A program made the translations under genes and the position numbers. 28,071 nucleotides of DNA from Chromera velia. Lineage: Eukaryota > Sar > Chromeraceae. Position 1 is the stretch's first letter; every line of letters begins with the position of its first letter. The stretch is from the NCBI GenBank assembly GCA_018398765.1, contig JAHBMJ010000343.1, positions 15,001 through 43,071 on the forward strand, written 5' to 3'. The notes beneath the pieces are model-generated. The model was not told the origin of the DNA. It saw nothing but the letters and a program-made list of their open reading frames with translations, and did no database searches. Shown here one piece after another: positions 8,654 to 19,469 of the stretch.

Positions 8654-9283
8654 CTAGGCAACATCTGGATCCTTCCATTTTGTAAGACAATCAGCCATCT
8701 GGCTAACATCACCATCGACATACTCGAACGTAGCACCGACAGCTTCGATCTCTTGCAAAGCAAAAAGCAAACGACCTTGGAGAGTAGGTTCTTTCTTGCA
8801 AACGCGATTCTTCAATTGTTTAACCAACGCTGCACTATCAGTCAAAACACATACTTTCACTCTGCCAAAAAGCAAACGAGCGACTCTCAAAAGCAATGGC
8901 ATTCGCAACACACCTTGACAGAGAGTGAGAAGCTCTGCTCCTGCAGTGGAACGTATAAGTCGCTTCTCTCTATGACTGAACCAATCAATCAGATTCACAC
9001 AACACGTCAGCGGCCAGCTCTAATCGGCAAGCTGAAAAATAAATCCGCTTCTTGATTCACAAGTGTGATCACAGTAGGCTGCATCCACAAACAAACGCAA
9101 CTCAGGCATAGAGACAGCAAAAAAGAACAGCTCTCATACTTTCTCGACAGCAATAAAAAGAACAGTTGCGAAAGTACGCAAAAGACGCTGGCTCGGTCTG
9201 GATGCCCATCGAGATAATTATGAAAAAGCAAAAGCAAGATCGAACCTGGTCTTGCATAACCAACCGAGCATTTCAAGAAGAGT
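8654..9283 (-). pseudogene. Copia RNase H and connection region
   Basis: In the frame continuing from the RT, after a TGA, come MLGWLCKTRFDLAFAFS (the copia tRPD-like block) and a TAA, then ELRLFVDAAYCDH and SRSGFIFQLAD, another stop, and finally WFSHREKRLIRSTAGAELL, VCVLTDSAALVKQL and VDGDVSQMADCLTK. The STAxAE, TDS and ADxLTK blocks are the signature of copia RNase H with its acidic residues. RNase H removes the RNA strand during reverse transcription. At least three in-frame stops make this copy non-functional. Confidence 0.85.
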
Positions 9284-10669
9284 TCAAAAAGTCCCTTCCA
9301 ATTTCATGTCTATCTCTTTCTCTTCAGGCTTCTCGAAATCTGCTTTCTCCAGCTTTCTGCTTCTCTTAGGCTCAGGCAGAGAGTCTGTACTAATGTATTT
9401 CTTCTGTCCTTGTTTGATCACCCCTTTCTGATTATCATGAGAGAGATCAAGTCCAACGACTTTCCTTCCTCCAGGTCCGATCAGTTCAGGCTCATCGCAT
9501 TCAACACGCTTTCTGAATTGTCTCAAAGTCTCGAGCAGGTCAGGCAAAATTAAAAGTAAGTCATCTATATGCATTTGTACTGCCGCTGTGATGTCTACCT
9601 GAGGAACATCGGCCCACGACTTGCTGTCTGAAGAGCAAACAAGAGAAGGAAGAGGAGAGCAGGTCTGGATGAGGATCGACTCAGCACACTTAAAAAAGGA
9701 AAAAAGAGAATGCAAAACTTTTTTAAGCCACTGAATGAAGATTCTCGGACTGTCTTTCAAACCATAAAGAGCTTTCAGAATTTGATATACCCCTCCAGGC
9801 CGAAAACTCCATTTTTTTTCCTTTAAAAAAAACTGAGGCATCTTCACGCGCACCGCAGAGGTGGCAGAGCCAGTGATAGGCGCCTGAAGGAAAGCACACG
9901 TCACATCTGTTAGAGTAAGGGCCCATCCTTTCACCCAACAGAAAATAAAGAAAAGGCAAAAGATTAATGCATCAGGTGTGCCTGCATACGTTTCATAGTC
10001 ACGTTGATCTCTTCCTGAATGTCCTACACAGACAAGACATGCCTTTGGGACTCTTTTTCCATCTTTCAATTTCCACGTCAACACCCACTTGCACAGAAGA
10101 AGAAAAGAACAGAGAGTAGAGAGGACAGAGGAGAATTTGAGAGTAGGAATAGACGCAGCAGGAATTTCATCAGCATCCCCTAAAACAGAAAATCTCTCGA
10201 ACTTGTCAAGCTTGCTGTTCATTGCTTCATTGAACAGACCTTCTTTCACAGCAGGATTAGAGAAGGAAACAGGAATCTGGTTCTTTCCCGAATTGTTTAG
10301 AGACTCAGGCAAAGTGTAAGAAAGATCAGCTGGCTTCTCTTTCTGCTTGCATACGTACGCCTTGTGCTCTTTTTCAAAGCAAAACCTACACACAGCCGTA
10401 CGCTGAGTATCAGTTGACTCATCTAACTCAATAGGTTCCCCCCAAATAATCTCTGACTATGAAGACTCAGAAGAAGAAGAAAGAGGAGACAGAGAAAAAG
10501 AAGAAGAAGAAGAAGAAGAAGAACGAAAAGAAAAATCGTCTTGTTTCTTTGCTTTAATTCCGTTTTCATTTTCATGCCCCCCCCGACCTACAGTCTTCCC
10601 TTTGTTCATCTGTTCCCCCCTGTAAAGAAGGCCGGGCATCTCCCAACATCCACTCTCCCACATGATCAA
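9284..10669 (-). pseudogene. Copia reverse transcriptase with CCHC-like linker
   Basis: The largest intact piece (10393 to 9284, 369 codons) is an RVT_2-type RT. It shows WVLTWKLKDGKRVPKACLV, then TLTDVTCAFLQAP with the first catalytic Asp, ILKALYGLKDSPR, and the catalytic MHIDDLLLI (HIDD replacing the usual YVDD). Just before the RT is CRFCFEKEHKAYVC, a perfect C-x2-C-x4-H-x4-C spacing. In classical elements this knuckle sits in Gag, not between integrase and RT. The frame continues upstream in phase to 10669 through a Ser-rich GAA-repeat segment, interrupted by one TAG at 10457-10459. The piece ends at a TGA (9284-9286) in the same frame as the RNase H remains. RT copies element RNA into DNA. 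Confidence 0.88.
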
Positions 10670-11411
10670 CCAGTCCCGAAGAAAGTAAACTTGCTTACGA
10701 GCAAGACTTCACACCATGTTTGAGAGGATGCACGCGAACAACCCGTGACCAGTCTGAAGAAAAGGCACTCCATTCCGCAAGCATCTATTCATATGGTGAC
10801 ACCGCGCAAAGGAAAATGCATACCTTTCCCGGAGGGTGGAGAGTATTCTCGACTTTCTTGTGAAAGGGTGGGATGTAGACAACAGGATCTCCCAGCATGT
10901 ATGTCACCTTTGGCCGAACACCCAAGGCAGTGCGCAGAGGAGAACGACCTGTCTTTCCTGACACTGTTCGGTTGTATGAATATTTAACCGCCCGCAACAT
11001 ACAAGGGAAGAAACAAAGATGAAGTTTGTATGTATGAATGAACGACCTGAGACCTGCTCTCGCTGTTCGAATCCACCTTTCAGCAGGTCTATCAGAAGAG
11101 TCAGGAGGCCTTGGACAGACATGCACACCCCTCTCTTCCAACATTACCTTTACCTTCCCTTTACAAATCTCTTCCGCATTGTCTGAAACAAACTTCTTCA
11201 TAAGACCGTACGCATTTATCCATTCGCACACTGCAGCTAAAGGCCCACTGTCTGTCCTTCTTTTCATTACCCTCGTAAGCATCACCCCTTTCTTTGTATC
11301 CCTCATCACAAACACCCAACGGAACCCCAAAAGAGAGACCTTCCGACCGATTTCAGGATCGAGTCAACTAACCTTGAAAATGTCTGCCCACACCTCGTCT
11401 AACCATGAGAG
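10670..11411 (-). pseudogene. Copia integrase relic
   Basis: In phase with the pre-integrase piece, the frame reads DEVWADIF (first Asp of the DDE triad), passes a TGA near 11358, then GFRWVFVMRDTKKG, KKFVSDNAEEI (second Asp), PAERWIRTARAGLRSF (Glu) and KTGRSPLRTALGVRP, as in rve-type integrases. It reaches a stop at 10785; a frameshift near 10.7-10.8 kb separates it from the RT frame. The integrase would insert the cDNA copy. All three catalytic positions are still recognisable, but the frame is broken. Confidence 0.82.
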
Positions 11412-11666
11412 TTAAGCGCGAGACGTAGACGGAGGGGAAGAGTGGTGGGTAGCATTCACAAGACAGCAGGATAAACACCACTTGAGGGCAGCTTCTGTAT
11501 GAGACTGAGGGACAGAAAGAATGTGTTGGTAATTCTGTTTGTGTTCTTTCATCGTTATAAGAAGGCGAGGAAAAGAAGCATGACCAAAACGAACATGTTG
11601 TCTCAGTATGCGAAAAATCACAGAAGAAGGAACAAGAACGGGAGAACGAAGATTGCTTGGGTGCAC
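11412..11666 (-). pseudogene. Copia pre-integrase (GAG_PRE-INTEGRS) relic
   Basis: RFGHASFPRLL followed by KWCLSCCLVNATHHSS matches the pre-integrase zinc-binding pattern, in which an H-x-R-x-GH block is followed by C-x2-C. A TAA at 11412-11414 ends the piece, and the same frame then continues straight into the integrase. This confirms the Ty1/copia domain order. Confidence 0.78.
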
Positions 11667-12100
11667 GGCGACTCCCTACTTGCCGGTGAAGACAGAAGAG
11701 GAGCCGTCTTGATGGACAGGAAGCCCTTTCTTGGAGAGAAGAGTCTGCAGAGGGAACAAACCCAAAGAGACAATCACTTTTCTACCAACTAAAGATGCAA
11801 GACTAAATCGGGAAAACCAGTTTCGTTCAACACAAGAAAGAGCATACAAATAGTAAAGCACATACGTGGCCTACGGCTCACATGCAACGACTGTGTTTGC
11901 AAGCACTGCGTATGCAGGGACTTCCTTGCTGACCGTGTAAACCCGGATGCAAGTCGACGCCCGGAAAGGGTACGCTCCCTGTAGATCGAATTCAGACTGT
12001 AACCCAACCCGCACAAACTTCCCGCCATTGCTGCGCACAACTGCTGTGCCGTTAAATTGGTCTACCGTCCCCACATGAATGAGGAGATCTGCATCTGCCG
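11667..12100 (-). pseudogene. Probable copia protease-side remnant
   Basis: Open pieces on the minus strand (12074-11871 and 11861-11676) lie where a copia protease would be, upstream of the pre-integrase piece. A stretch ending in FPLQTLLSKKGLPV resembles the region between protease and pre-integrase domains. The catalytic DSG motif was not found, so this is positional inference. Confidence 0.35.
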
Positions 12101-12880
12101 GAGGCTTGTGCCTTTAAAAGTGGACTTTTGCCCTCAAGTCGGACTTTTATCTTAACTCATTCAAAAAAGCCTAAATTTTAGCCTGAATTTGAAATCTTCC
12201 ACCTAATACCATATAATTGAGAATGAAAGAGATGATCATACATTATTTATTCATCAACTAATTATTTATAAAAAAATATAATATGACTATATCAGTTATA
12301 TACAATGTGGCACATTTTGTAGAAACTAATACACTGTCATACAATCTTAAATTTCTTTGAAATCTAATTTATCTGGACTGAGTGGTTTATGGTGGTTTAA
12401 AAGTTAATTATAAACATTTTTTTTACAAAATATTTAATAGTCTATTAATTAGTAATAAAAACTAGAAAACTGCTTTGTCAGATGATCCGACTCAGATCCG
12501 CGCTTTAAGTACTGAACAAATTAAATTTTTAAATTATTTTTCATAAATGCATGTCACTGAATTTTTTAAAAAGAAGCCGGCCTGGGATCTAACTTCAAAA
12601 CAGCTTGCACACACCCAGCTTTATATAGCGTGCATGCGTCGAACTCAGCAGCTGATACAAGTGTTTCAAAGTTAAATGTTTTGGCACAGTTTAGCTATCA
12701 TTTACATACATGTGTATGGAAACACGTGAACTTCAAGCAAAAATGACACCCTGGGCTGGGGGTTGCATCTAAAGCGAATCCCATTGGCGCAAGTCGTTGC
12801 TTATCGATCTACAACTTTCAAATCAGGAAGGAATGCAGCTGCATACATACCATCATACAAGATTCATGTGGTTTAAACCA
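12101..12880. other. AT-rich non-coding tract
   Basis: There is a sharp fall in GC at about 12150 with stops in all frames to about 12600, then mixed sequence. No terminal repeats or coding segments could be defined. The abrupt edge marks the truncation point of the copia relic. Confidence 0.5.
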
Positions 12881-13926
12881 ATGGCATAGCGATTGGAAAG
12901 GAAAGAGTAATTCACATAGTAACAGAGAGAAAAGAAAGGTGCATGATTTCAATGGAGGATTTCCTTCAATGAAGAGTCAAAAAGAGAAGAAAAAGACAGA
13001 AAAAAGACTCCGAGAGAGAAGAAAAAAAGAAGGGGGAAGGAGAGCAGGTAAAAAAAGCTTGGCTAGGGAGCTTTGGGGATTATACAGAAAGAGGAGGAGA
13101 CAGTCACTATAGGAAGGAGAGAAGCGAGTCCAAAGAGAAAGTCGCAGTCGAGAGTCTGCATGACGGGATTAAAAGAAGGAAAAACGGAGTAAACGTACAC
13201 AGGATTAAGACAATTTAAAGGAGAGATAAATGGAGAAAAACAAAAGAGAAAGCGAAGATGAAACAGGAAGGAAGGGAAAATACTGGGAGGAGGCGGAAAG
13301 GGAGGTGCCAGAGCAGAGACGGACTCCGAGTTGATGTCAGAGCAGAGACAGAGGGACAGATAGAGAAAGATCTAGGGAGAGAAGGGGAGGGAAGGAGGGG
13401 AGAAAGAAGTCAAACAGACAATGATGTATACACATAACCAAACATGCTTGCGTCAGCTTGTGGACACCGGCGTATATCAATACAGACACAGACACTGTAA
13501 CACATGGACACGTACAGTTACGGATGCATACATACACACACACACACACATACACATACACACATACACACACAGACATACACATAGAGAGAGAGAGGGA
13601 GAAAGAGAGAGCACGTGACAGAAAGAGTGAATGAAGAACTCATAGAAAAAGGCACGAGGAGAGAAAAGAGGGAGAGAGAGAGAGAGAGAGGGGGGGGGGG
13701 GGGGGGGGGGGGGGGGGAGAGGGAGAGGGAGAGGGAGGGAGAGGTAGACACAGATATAGGTATGCTGAGGCTCGGATAAGAGAGGTTCCTTTCTGACAGT
13801 TCAAAGCTCTACTTGGCAGCAGTAGAAAACACCACCACAACACACAAACAACACTGTCAAACAGGGTGGACTGCAATAAACAGAAAGGAGAGCAGGGGTA
13901 TAAAAGCAGAGGAAAGTACGTGATCT
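12881..13926. repeat. Long purine-rich tract with CA microsatellite and G28 run
   Basis: The plus strand is strongly A/G-biased from about 12890 to 13410. Then come (CA)n (13528-13588), (GA)n, and an uninterrupted run of 28 G at 13690-13717 followed by GGGAGA repeats to about 13744. No gene is recognisable. Long mirror-like purine tracts can form triplex or R-loop structures; that is general knowledge and not shown here. Confidence 0.85.
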
Positions 13927-14180
13927 GGGTAAAAATGTAGGGGAGTCTGAGGGGGGGCACATTTTTACTGACAACAGCCCCTTCTCGGTAAAAATGCAGG
14001 GGGTTGAGGGGGGTGGCGCATACAAAGCAGCAGAGAAAAGGACAGAAAACAACTTCTTGATACACAACAGATACAGAAAAATTTCAAAGTGGGAGTAGGG
14101 GGGGTGCATTTTTACCGAGCAGGGGCCGTTGTCGGTAAAAATGCGCCCCCCGGCCCCCAGACCCACCTGCATTTTTACCC
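13927..14180. mobile_element. 254-bp multi-palindromic element with GTAAAAATG motif
   Basis: The arms (about 13927-14012 and 14094-14180) are inverted repeats. GTAAAAATG occurs six times in alternating orientation: 13929 (+), 13960 (-), 13988 (+), 14107 (-), 14135 (+), 14170 (-). Each arm is therefore itself a nested set of hairpins, with G-rich spacers in the left arm and C-rich spacers near the end of the right arm. Ends are GGGTAAAAATG and its complement. No coding capacity and no clear target duplication. This is probably a non-autonomous DNA element of foldback or MITE type. Confidence 0.7.
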
Positions 14181-14558
14181 ACGACTGACTAAGATCAAGA
14201 AATTCAACCAAGACTCACTGAAGCAAGACTGACCATCGCTGGACTTCTGCTCGAGGCTCCTACGATTGTTGAAGTACTTGAAGCATAATTGAAGACGTAC
14301 CTGCACACAACATCACATGCAAGTATCTGCATGAGAATCAGATCGACCAAAGAGAGATCCCATATCATGGGTCTCCTGGACAGATTGAGAAGGTAAGGAA
14401 CGGAACACAAAGTGCATGAGAAGTGAACACAGAAACTCTAGATGCCTGCCAAGTTAGCCAAGTTAGCCGGGTGGGCTCCCCGTCCTCTCCGACCGCATAC
14501 AGATTTCATCCTTCCCGATGTTTGCAAGTCAAATTTTGTCTGAGAGGATCAAGCAGAA
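14181..14558. other. Non-coding stretch, nothing recognised
   Basis: Mixed composition. Short repeats such as GCCAAGTTA occur twice near 14448-14465. An open minus-strand frame of 68 codons (14204-14410) has no recognisable domain. Confidence 0.4.
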
Positions 14559-15008
14559 ATGACAGATTTCGGTTTTGGTCACCCTAGAAAGCTTCTATGG
14601 GTGCCTAGCAAGATCCATTGGGGTTTCTTCTTTGAAGACTTTCCCCGTAACTGTATGGACCTTCATATATGGCGATGTGAAGGTAAAGAAGCGCCTATGT
14701 TTCAAGAAGAGCTAGGATAAGAGACCTTTTTCATTCCCGCAGAAGTCTACTTGTCTTTGAACTTTACCCCTAAAGCTGATGAAGAGAGAGGGAAGTGGTT
14801 AGATGGGTATAAGAAACTGCTGACAGAGAGATGTCATTTCAAGGAGCCCAAAGAGGTCTCCTCCTGTCAGTCGAGACACGTCCTTTTCCGACTCTGCTTT
14901 CCGCTTTCTTCCTATCCGGAGGAATGCAAAGAGGTGGGTGAATTTATTCGTCTCCTCCGGCCTTTTGTAGAGAGTTTCCGTCTGCATACAGACGGCCTTG
15001 ATGGTTGA
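14559..15008 (+). pseudogene. Unknown ORF with one in-frame stop
   Basis: From the ATG at 14559 a frame reads MTDFGFGHPRKLLWVPSK, then IHWGFFFEDFPRNCMDLHIW, to a TAA at 14718-14720. It resumes in the same frame as ETFFIPAEVYLSLNF and KWLDGYKKLLTERCHF and ends at 15006-15008. The total is 149 codons plus stop. The amino-acid mix on both sides of the TAA looks protein-like, rich in aromatic and charged residues and without simple repeats. TAA is one base from TAT, so a single change could have made this stop. I do not recognise the family. It may be a pseudogene, or two exons if a small intron covers the stop. Confidence 0.4.
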
Positions 15009-15280
15009 AAGGTCTCTGATCAGATAGAAGTCACGCGATCTGCCCCTGTTCAGTTGTTATTCGCTGAGGGGTTGCACTTGGTTGACTCTGGGGCCTTTAA
15101 CTGTGCTCATGGGTGGGGGTGAGGGATCAGAGAGAAGCTGTATAGGAGTAGAGGGATGTAAAAAGGAGGGGAGGAGGGGAAAGGGTCAAATGACGAGGTT
15201 TTCAATGGGAACAGATGGACAGATAGACCGTGGGGGAATGGATGAAGAAGAATTGAATTCCGCCCATGCATGTCTCCGGA
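15009..15280. other. Short spacer
   Basis: G-rich plus strand with GGAGGGGAGGAGGGG near 15166-15180. No gene seen. Confidence 0.4.
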
Positions 15281-16400
15281 CTCCCGGGTTCCAAATAATA
15301 AATTAATTCCTAACTTTCCCTCTTTCCCTCTTTTCTTCCCTCCCTCTATTCATCCCTTCCTTCCTAGCATTTCGACTGACGGCTGGTTTTTTCACTTTCG
15401 TCTCCTTTTCTCCCTCCTTTTTGCCTGATGAGTGATCGATGGAATAAATGAATGACGGAGGGAAAGGGAATTCATCCATTCAATTTGGGAACTTCCCCGA
15501 CTGGGTATACAGCAAGGGGAGGGAGATTATGGAGGGCACTTGCGATGAATTCACAACACTTGCAGCTTCTCTTCTCTTCTCTTTCATCTCTTCATCTAGC
15601 TTTCCTCTTCCTTCTGCATTGTAGAAAGCAAGGCAGACCCAGGGATAAGGGCAGGGCACATACAATCGGGGCGGAGACAGGGAGAGTTTCTCGGTAATGA
15701 CCATACATGCAGCGGTTGACGCGTCCTTAAATTCCTCTGTCCTTCTAGCTCTCTTTCCTTCTCCTCTTTCTCTCTTGATAGAATCTACTTCCTTGTACTC
15801 TACTGCTTCAACTGTGTTGTATACGTCGTTTTTGTCCGAACATTTGTAGGTTTGAATTGGTAAATTCATTCCTCTGTCTCCTCCTTCCTCCATCCATCCA
15901 CCCCTTCCTTCCTTCCTCCCTTAGCATTTCGACTGACGACTGGTTTCTTCACCTTCGACTCCTCTCTTCTCATCTCCTCTGCTCTCCTCTGTCCTCTTTT
16001 TGGTCTCATGAGAGATCGATAGAATGAATGAATGAATGAATAAATGAATGAAGAAGGGAAGAAGGAGTCACCCAACTTCCCCCGCTGGGTACACAGTAAG
16101 CAAAGGGAGATAATGGAGCGCACTTACATTGAATTCACTACATCATAACCTAATTCACACTCATGACTTATCTTCTGTCTCATCTTTCCGTCTCTCTTCT
16201 GCATTGAAGGAAGCAACGGAGAGTGGAGGGTGCGATTGGGGGGGGATGCGTCTCCCCTCTGAGTTCCTGCATGTCTTTCTGTCGAACAAATGTAGGAAGG
16301 AATGGATCTTATGTTGCATTGTATTCTTTTTTTTTGTATTTCACTGCCTGCATTGTCTTGTATGCCCAGCCCCCCTCTGGAATGACCTCAATAATTCAGC
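15281..16400. repeat. Dispersed tandem repeat, copy 1 (two units of about 570 bp)
   Basis: Unit 1 starts at 15286 and unit 2 at about 15848. Each begins with a GGTT...AAATT(A/C)ATTCC block, followed by a CCTT-rich tract, AGCATTTCGACTGACG, a GATCGAT and GAATGAAT stretch, and CTGGGTA(T/C)ACAG. The same pair recurs at 26866 and 27445 in direct orientation. Open frames inside are short and not shared in register between units, so I do not call genes. Decayed traces of a further unit may reach 16.5 kb (AGCATTTAGACTAG at about 16467). Confidence 0.8.
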
Positions 16401-17779
16401 CGGAAGAGGATGGATGACTTCCTTCTTCTCTTCACCTCGCGTGCTTCTTTGCTATTCTATGACCAGCATTTAGACTAGTGGGTGACCTTCTCTCCCTTCT
16501 CCTTTCAACCTCGATACATGGTCACTGAATTCACAGCCCTTTCGGATCGTCTACCCTCTCCTCTTTTTTTGTTGTCGCTTTCTCTTCGTACGTTTAGAAT
16601 GGGAGGCAGGGAGGTGTATGGGGAGAATGGGAGTATTTTGATGCGATCACATGCATGTGAGGACGGAAAGTTTGTCTGTCAACAACTTATTAATGCAGTC
16701 AGGGGCGCGTACTCCTGCATTCTTTTTTTTTTTTGTCGTTTGCCCCTTAGCTACCGTTCTGTTGGTGCTTCTCATTGAGTCGGAGCACCAAAGTTCGATC
16801 CGTTTTTGTCAGGAGCGACGTCTTCCTTTTTTTCTCTATTTCTTTCTGTTTGCCTGTGTGTTTATGTGTCGCTTTAGAAGGAACAGAAAAAACAAATAAC
16901 AATCCTTTCCGCAGTATAAGGGCATGATTGATTTTGATTTGATGGAAGGTTGTTTTTGTCAATCGAAGTAGAGATTGTGCACTATTTTTTTTTCTCTATT
17001 TCCACGGTATCTATCGGACTGCACTTTTGAAAGAAAAAGAGGGAGGAAGGGAGGGAGGTATGGTATGAGATTTGCAGGAGACAGGAGGAAGCAGACCGAT
17101 CAATCGACTGATTGGTTTTTCGTGCCTTCTGATTCTGTGGGGACTGACCACGTCATGTGTCTCTCTCCCTCTTCATTATTGAAATACAGCGACCTACAAG
17201 AAAAAGAATTTGAAGTAAAAAAGTGGAAGAGACTATATGAATCATCATCTAAGGGGCGGCTTTCAATCTGTTTGATAATGCAGGGGGAAAGATTGAAGAA
17301 GAGGACATGGATATGCAAGCAAGTAAGCAAGCAAGCAAAAAATCAAGAAAGGATCACGTGAAACCTTTACGCCGCTTGCAAGGCCTGTCTCGCAAGGAGG
17401 AAAACAAGTTAGTCGCAGGTGGGGGCGTTCTGCCAGATTCTTGATTCACCCGCAGCTATCGGGTTTCTTGAGACCGTCTGAGAAGCCAGGTGAACGGAGT
17501 CTGAACGAACGCAGCGCCACAGGGAGTTGGATGGTCACGAAGGAATACATGTCTTGGAAGCATCCTGAAGGCAGTCTGTCTGTCTACCTCCATTGATTTT
17601 CTCTCTCGGCATGGGCCTTGCAGACAAAATAATGACATGCAGACACACAAACAAAGAGCTGACCGCCAAATCGAAAGAACTTCATCCAGTCAACAGATAG
17701 AAGGGCTGAGGGGTGGAGTTCGTCTGTCACTCTCGGAACTCTTTCCTGGACCATCTGTTTGTCATTTCTCTTTCGTCTT

Positions 17780-17827
<48 letters not shown>

Positions 17828-18540
17828 CCTCTCTCTTTCTCTCTCTGAGGAGTCGAGACCACAGCCATTCAGATTCCCCTGCAGCTTCTGCCGGGTCGAC
17901 AGAATTGGTCTGTGTGACGTCTCCCTCTCTTTCTCTATCTCTTTTTTCTCTTTGTGTGTGTGGGTGTTTTGAGTTCTCTTCGACCCAAATCTCGTTTGTG
18001 ACCATCATGATTTTCTGTTCGGTTTTCGAATCCTTATCGTCTTTCAGAGACGGGGAGAAGCAGAAAGGTTGTTGCCACATGCAAAGAATCCGGGGGGGTC
18101 AGTGAGCGCGTTCCCTTTTTTTTCGGCCGCTTCTTGCATGGCCTGTGTACTTGGAGCTTTGTGTGCCTTTTTTATGATTTCTTTTCTTTTTTTTTTTTTT
18201 CTTTGCTTTCCTTTGCTTTTCCAATATACGTCTGGGCTGTGTTTGGGCTGATGGTCTTGCAATCATTATCGGTCAATGGGTTGATTGGGGGTGTTAGTGG
18301 GCGTTTTCTGTGATTGATCGATGGCTTTTTGATTCTTTCATTCGCGTGTATGTGTGCATGATCGCTCCATACATAATTCAAAGGATTGACAAGATTGATA
18401 TGTTTAGACTTCAATCCGGCAGTCTCTTCCTTCGCCTGCATTGTCAATCGGTCGATGAAACGATGATGTTGGCTGGGGTACAAGAGGGGTTCTTCTTCCA
18501 CTGAACAAAGCGGGTGCATGCTTTCTCTAGCCTGAGTTGT
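16401..18540. other. Long intergenic region with CT microsatellite
   Basis: No gene recognised. Open frames of up to 130 codons occur on both strands but are dominated by (CT)n or (T)n translations, or lack any domain. The region is pyrimidine-rich on the plus strand. (CT)n lies at about 17783-17846, and T-runs at 16727-16736, 18115-18123 and 18187-18201. Confidence 0.5.
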
Positions 18541-19222
18541 CTCTTCAATCGTGCTTAAATTAATTATATGTTGTCTTTATCTAAAGAGCGATCAATTGAG
18601 GGTGCCTACACAAATGTATAACCATTTTCAGCATGACAAGGAAAACACCCTAGAAAACACCAGGAGAACATTGAGATCCGTTTTGCTTAATCTGCTGTAG
18701 AAAAGACTGCACTTAGTGTACATTATTGATAGTACCTAGATTTAACTAACAATCTGCCTTGCGTGTCTTGACGTGTTGAACGCTAGACACCCATTATAGG
18801 CGCCGATGGGCGATAGCGATATGGCGTATGATGATGATGATGATGACTCTTGGACCTAGATCGACTTAGATCAAGACTAGACAATATTTAGGTCAAATTG
18901 AATATATTTACTTGTTGTTTCCTGTATATAGGCTGTTGATCAAAGTAAACTACACTGAAAGTATAGTGTGATTAGTGATTAGTGATTAGTGGTGCCCTAG
19001 AGCACTGTTACCGTTTTGTCTTATAGAGGTTGCCCCCGCAAACGGCAGGGTACCCTACTATATTGTGTTACACAATGTAATCCTGTAATCCTAAATATCA
19101 GTTTGCATGGAAATCGATGCTTTAAATTATTTTTTATAGATTATTTAAAAATTTATTTTAAATGATACACCAAATTTAATTAGTATATACCGGGCATTAT
19201 ACCCGACATAAAGGCTAGCATA
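18541..19222. other. AT-rich non-coding tract
   Basis: Stops are dense in all frames. Small tandem repeats include (GAT)n near 18829-18845 and GTGATTA units near 18968-18989. A palindrome TTGTGTTACACAA lies near 19064-19076. No gene seen. Confidence 0.5.
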
Positions 19223-19469
19223 AAGGGAATCTAGGCGCCGGCTAGAAAAAAAAAAAAAAGATCCCCCAAAACCTTTTACTTTTTTTTTTTCTGTATCAGT
19301 CAAATAACTGTTGTTCAAGTGTTGTACAATTAAGTGTTGTTTGTTTGTTGCACAACTGTTGCTAAGTGTTGTTCAAGGTTGAAAAGTCAAAAAAAAAAAA
19401 AAAAGATCTCCTCAAATCGCTTATTTTTTTTTCTTTTTTTTTTTCTCTAGCCGGCGCCTAGAAGGGAAT
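19223..19469. mobile_element. 231-bp hAT-like MITE with 8-bp target duplication
   Basis: Perfect 16-bp terminal inverted repeats, CTAGGCGCCGGCTAGA at 19231-19246 and its complement at 19446-19461, bound a 231-bp non-coding element. Immediately outside on both sides is AAGGGAAT (19223-19230 and 19462-19469), a perfect 8-bp target duplication, the length typical of hAT transposons. Inside are two related A-run/GATC/T-run blocks (about 19247-19290 and 19391-19445) and a TTGTT-rich middle. The perfect ends and duplication suggest a recent insertion. A transposase must be supplied from elsewhere. Confidence 0.88.

Larger units (their letters stand above)
8640..12100 (-). mobile_element. Decayed Ty1/copia-type retrotransposon (pol region)
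   Basis: On the minus strand the order is possible protease region, pre-integrase domain, integrase, reverse transcriptase, RNase H. This is the Ty1/copia order (integrase before RT). Reading frames are broken by several stops and at least one frameshift. A polypurine run (8613-8623, G-run on the minus strand) just after the RNase H end is in the right place for the polypurine tract. A gag gene, primer-binding site and LTR pair are not visible. The left part of the element ends abruptly where AT-rich DNA begins near 12.1 kb, so it is truncated as well as mutated. Confidence 0.85.

Noticed and set aside
11063-11085. GTTCGAATCC resembling a tRNA T-loop
   Set aside because: The flanking bases do not form a T-stem, and the sequence lies inside the integrase relic.
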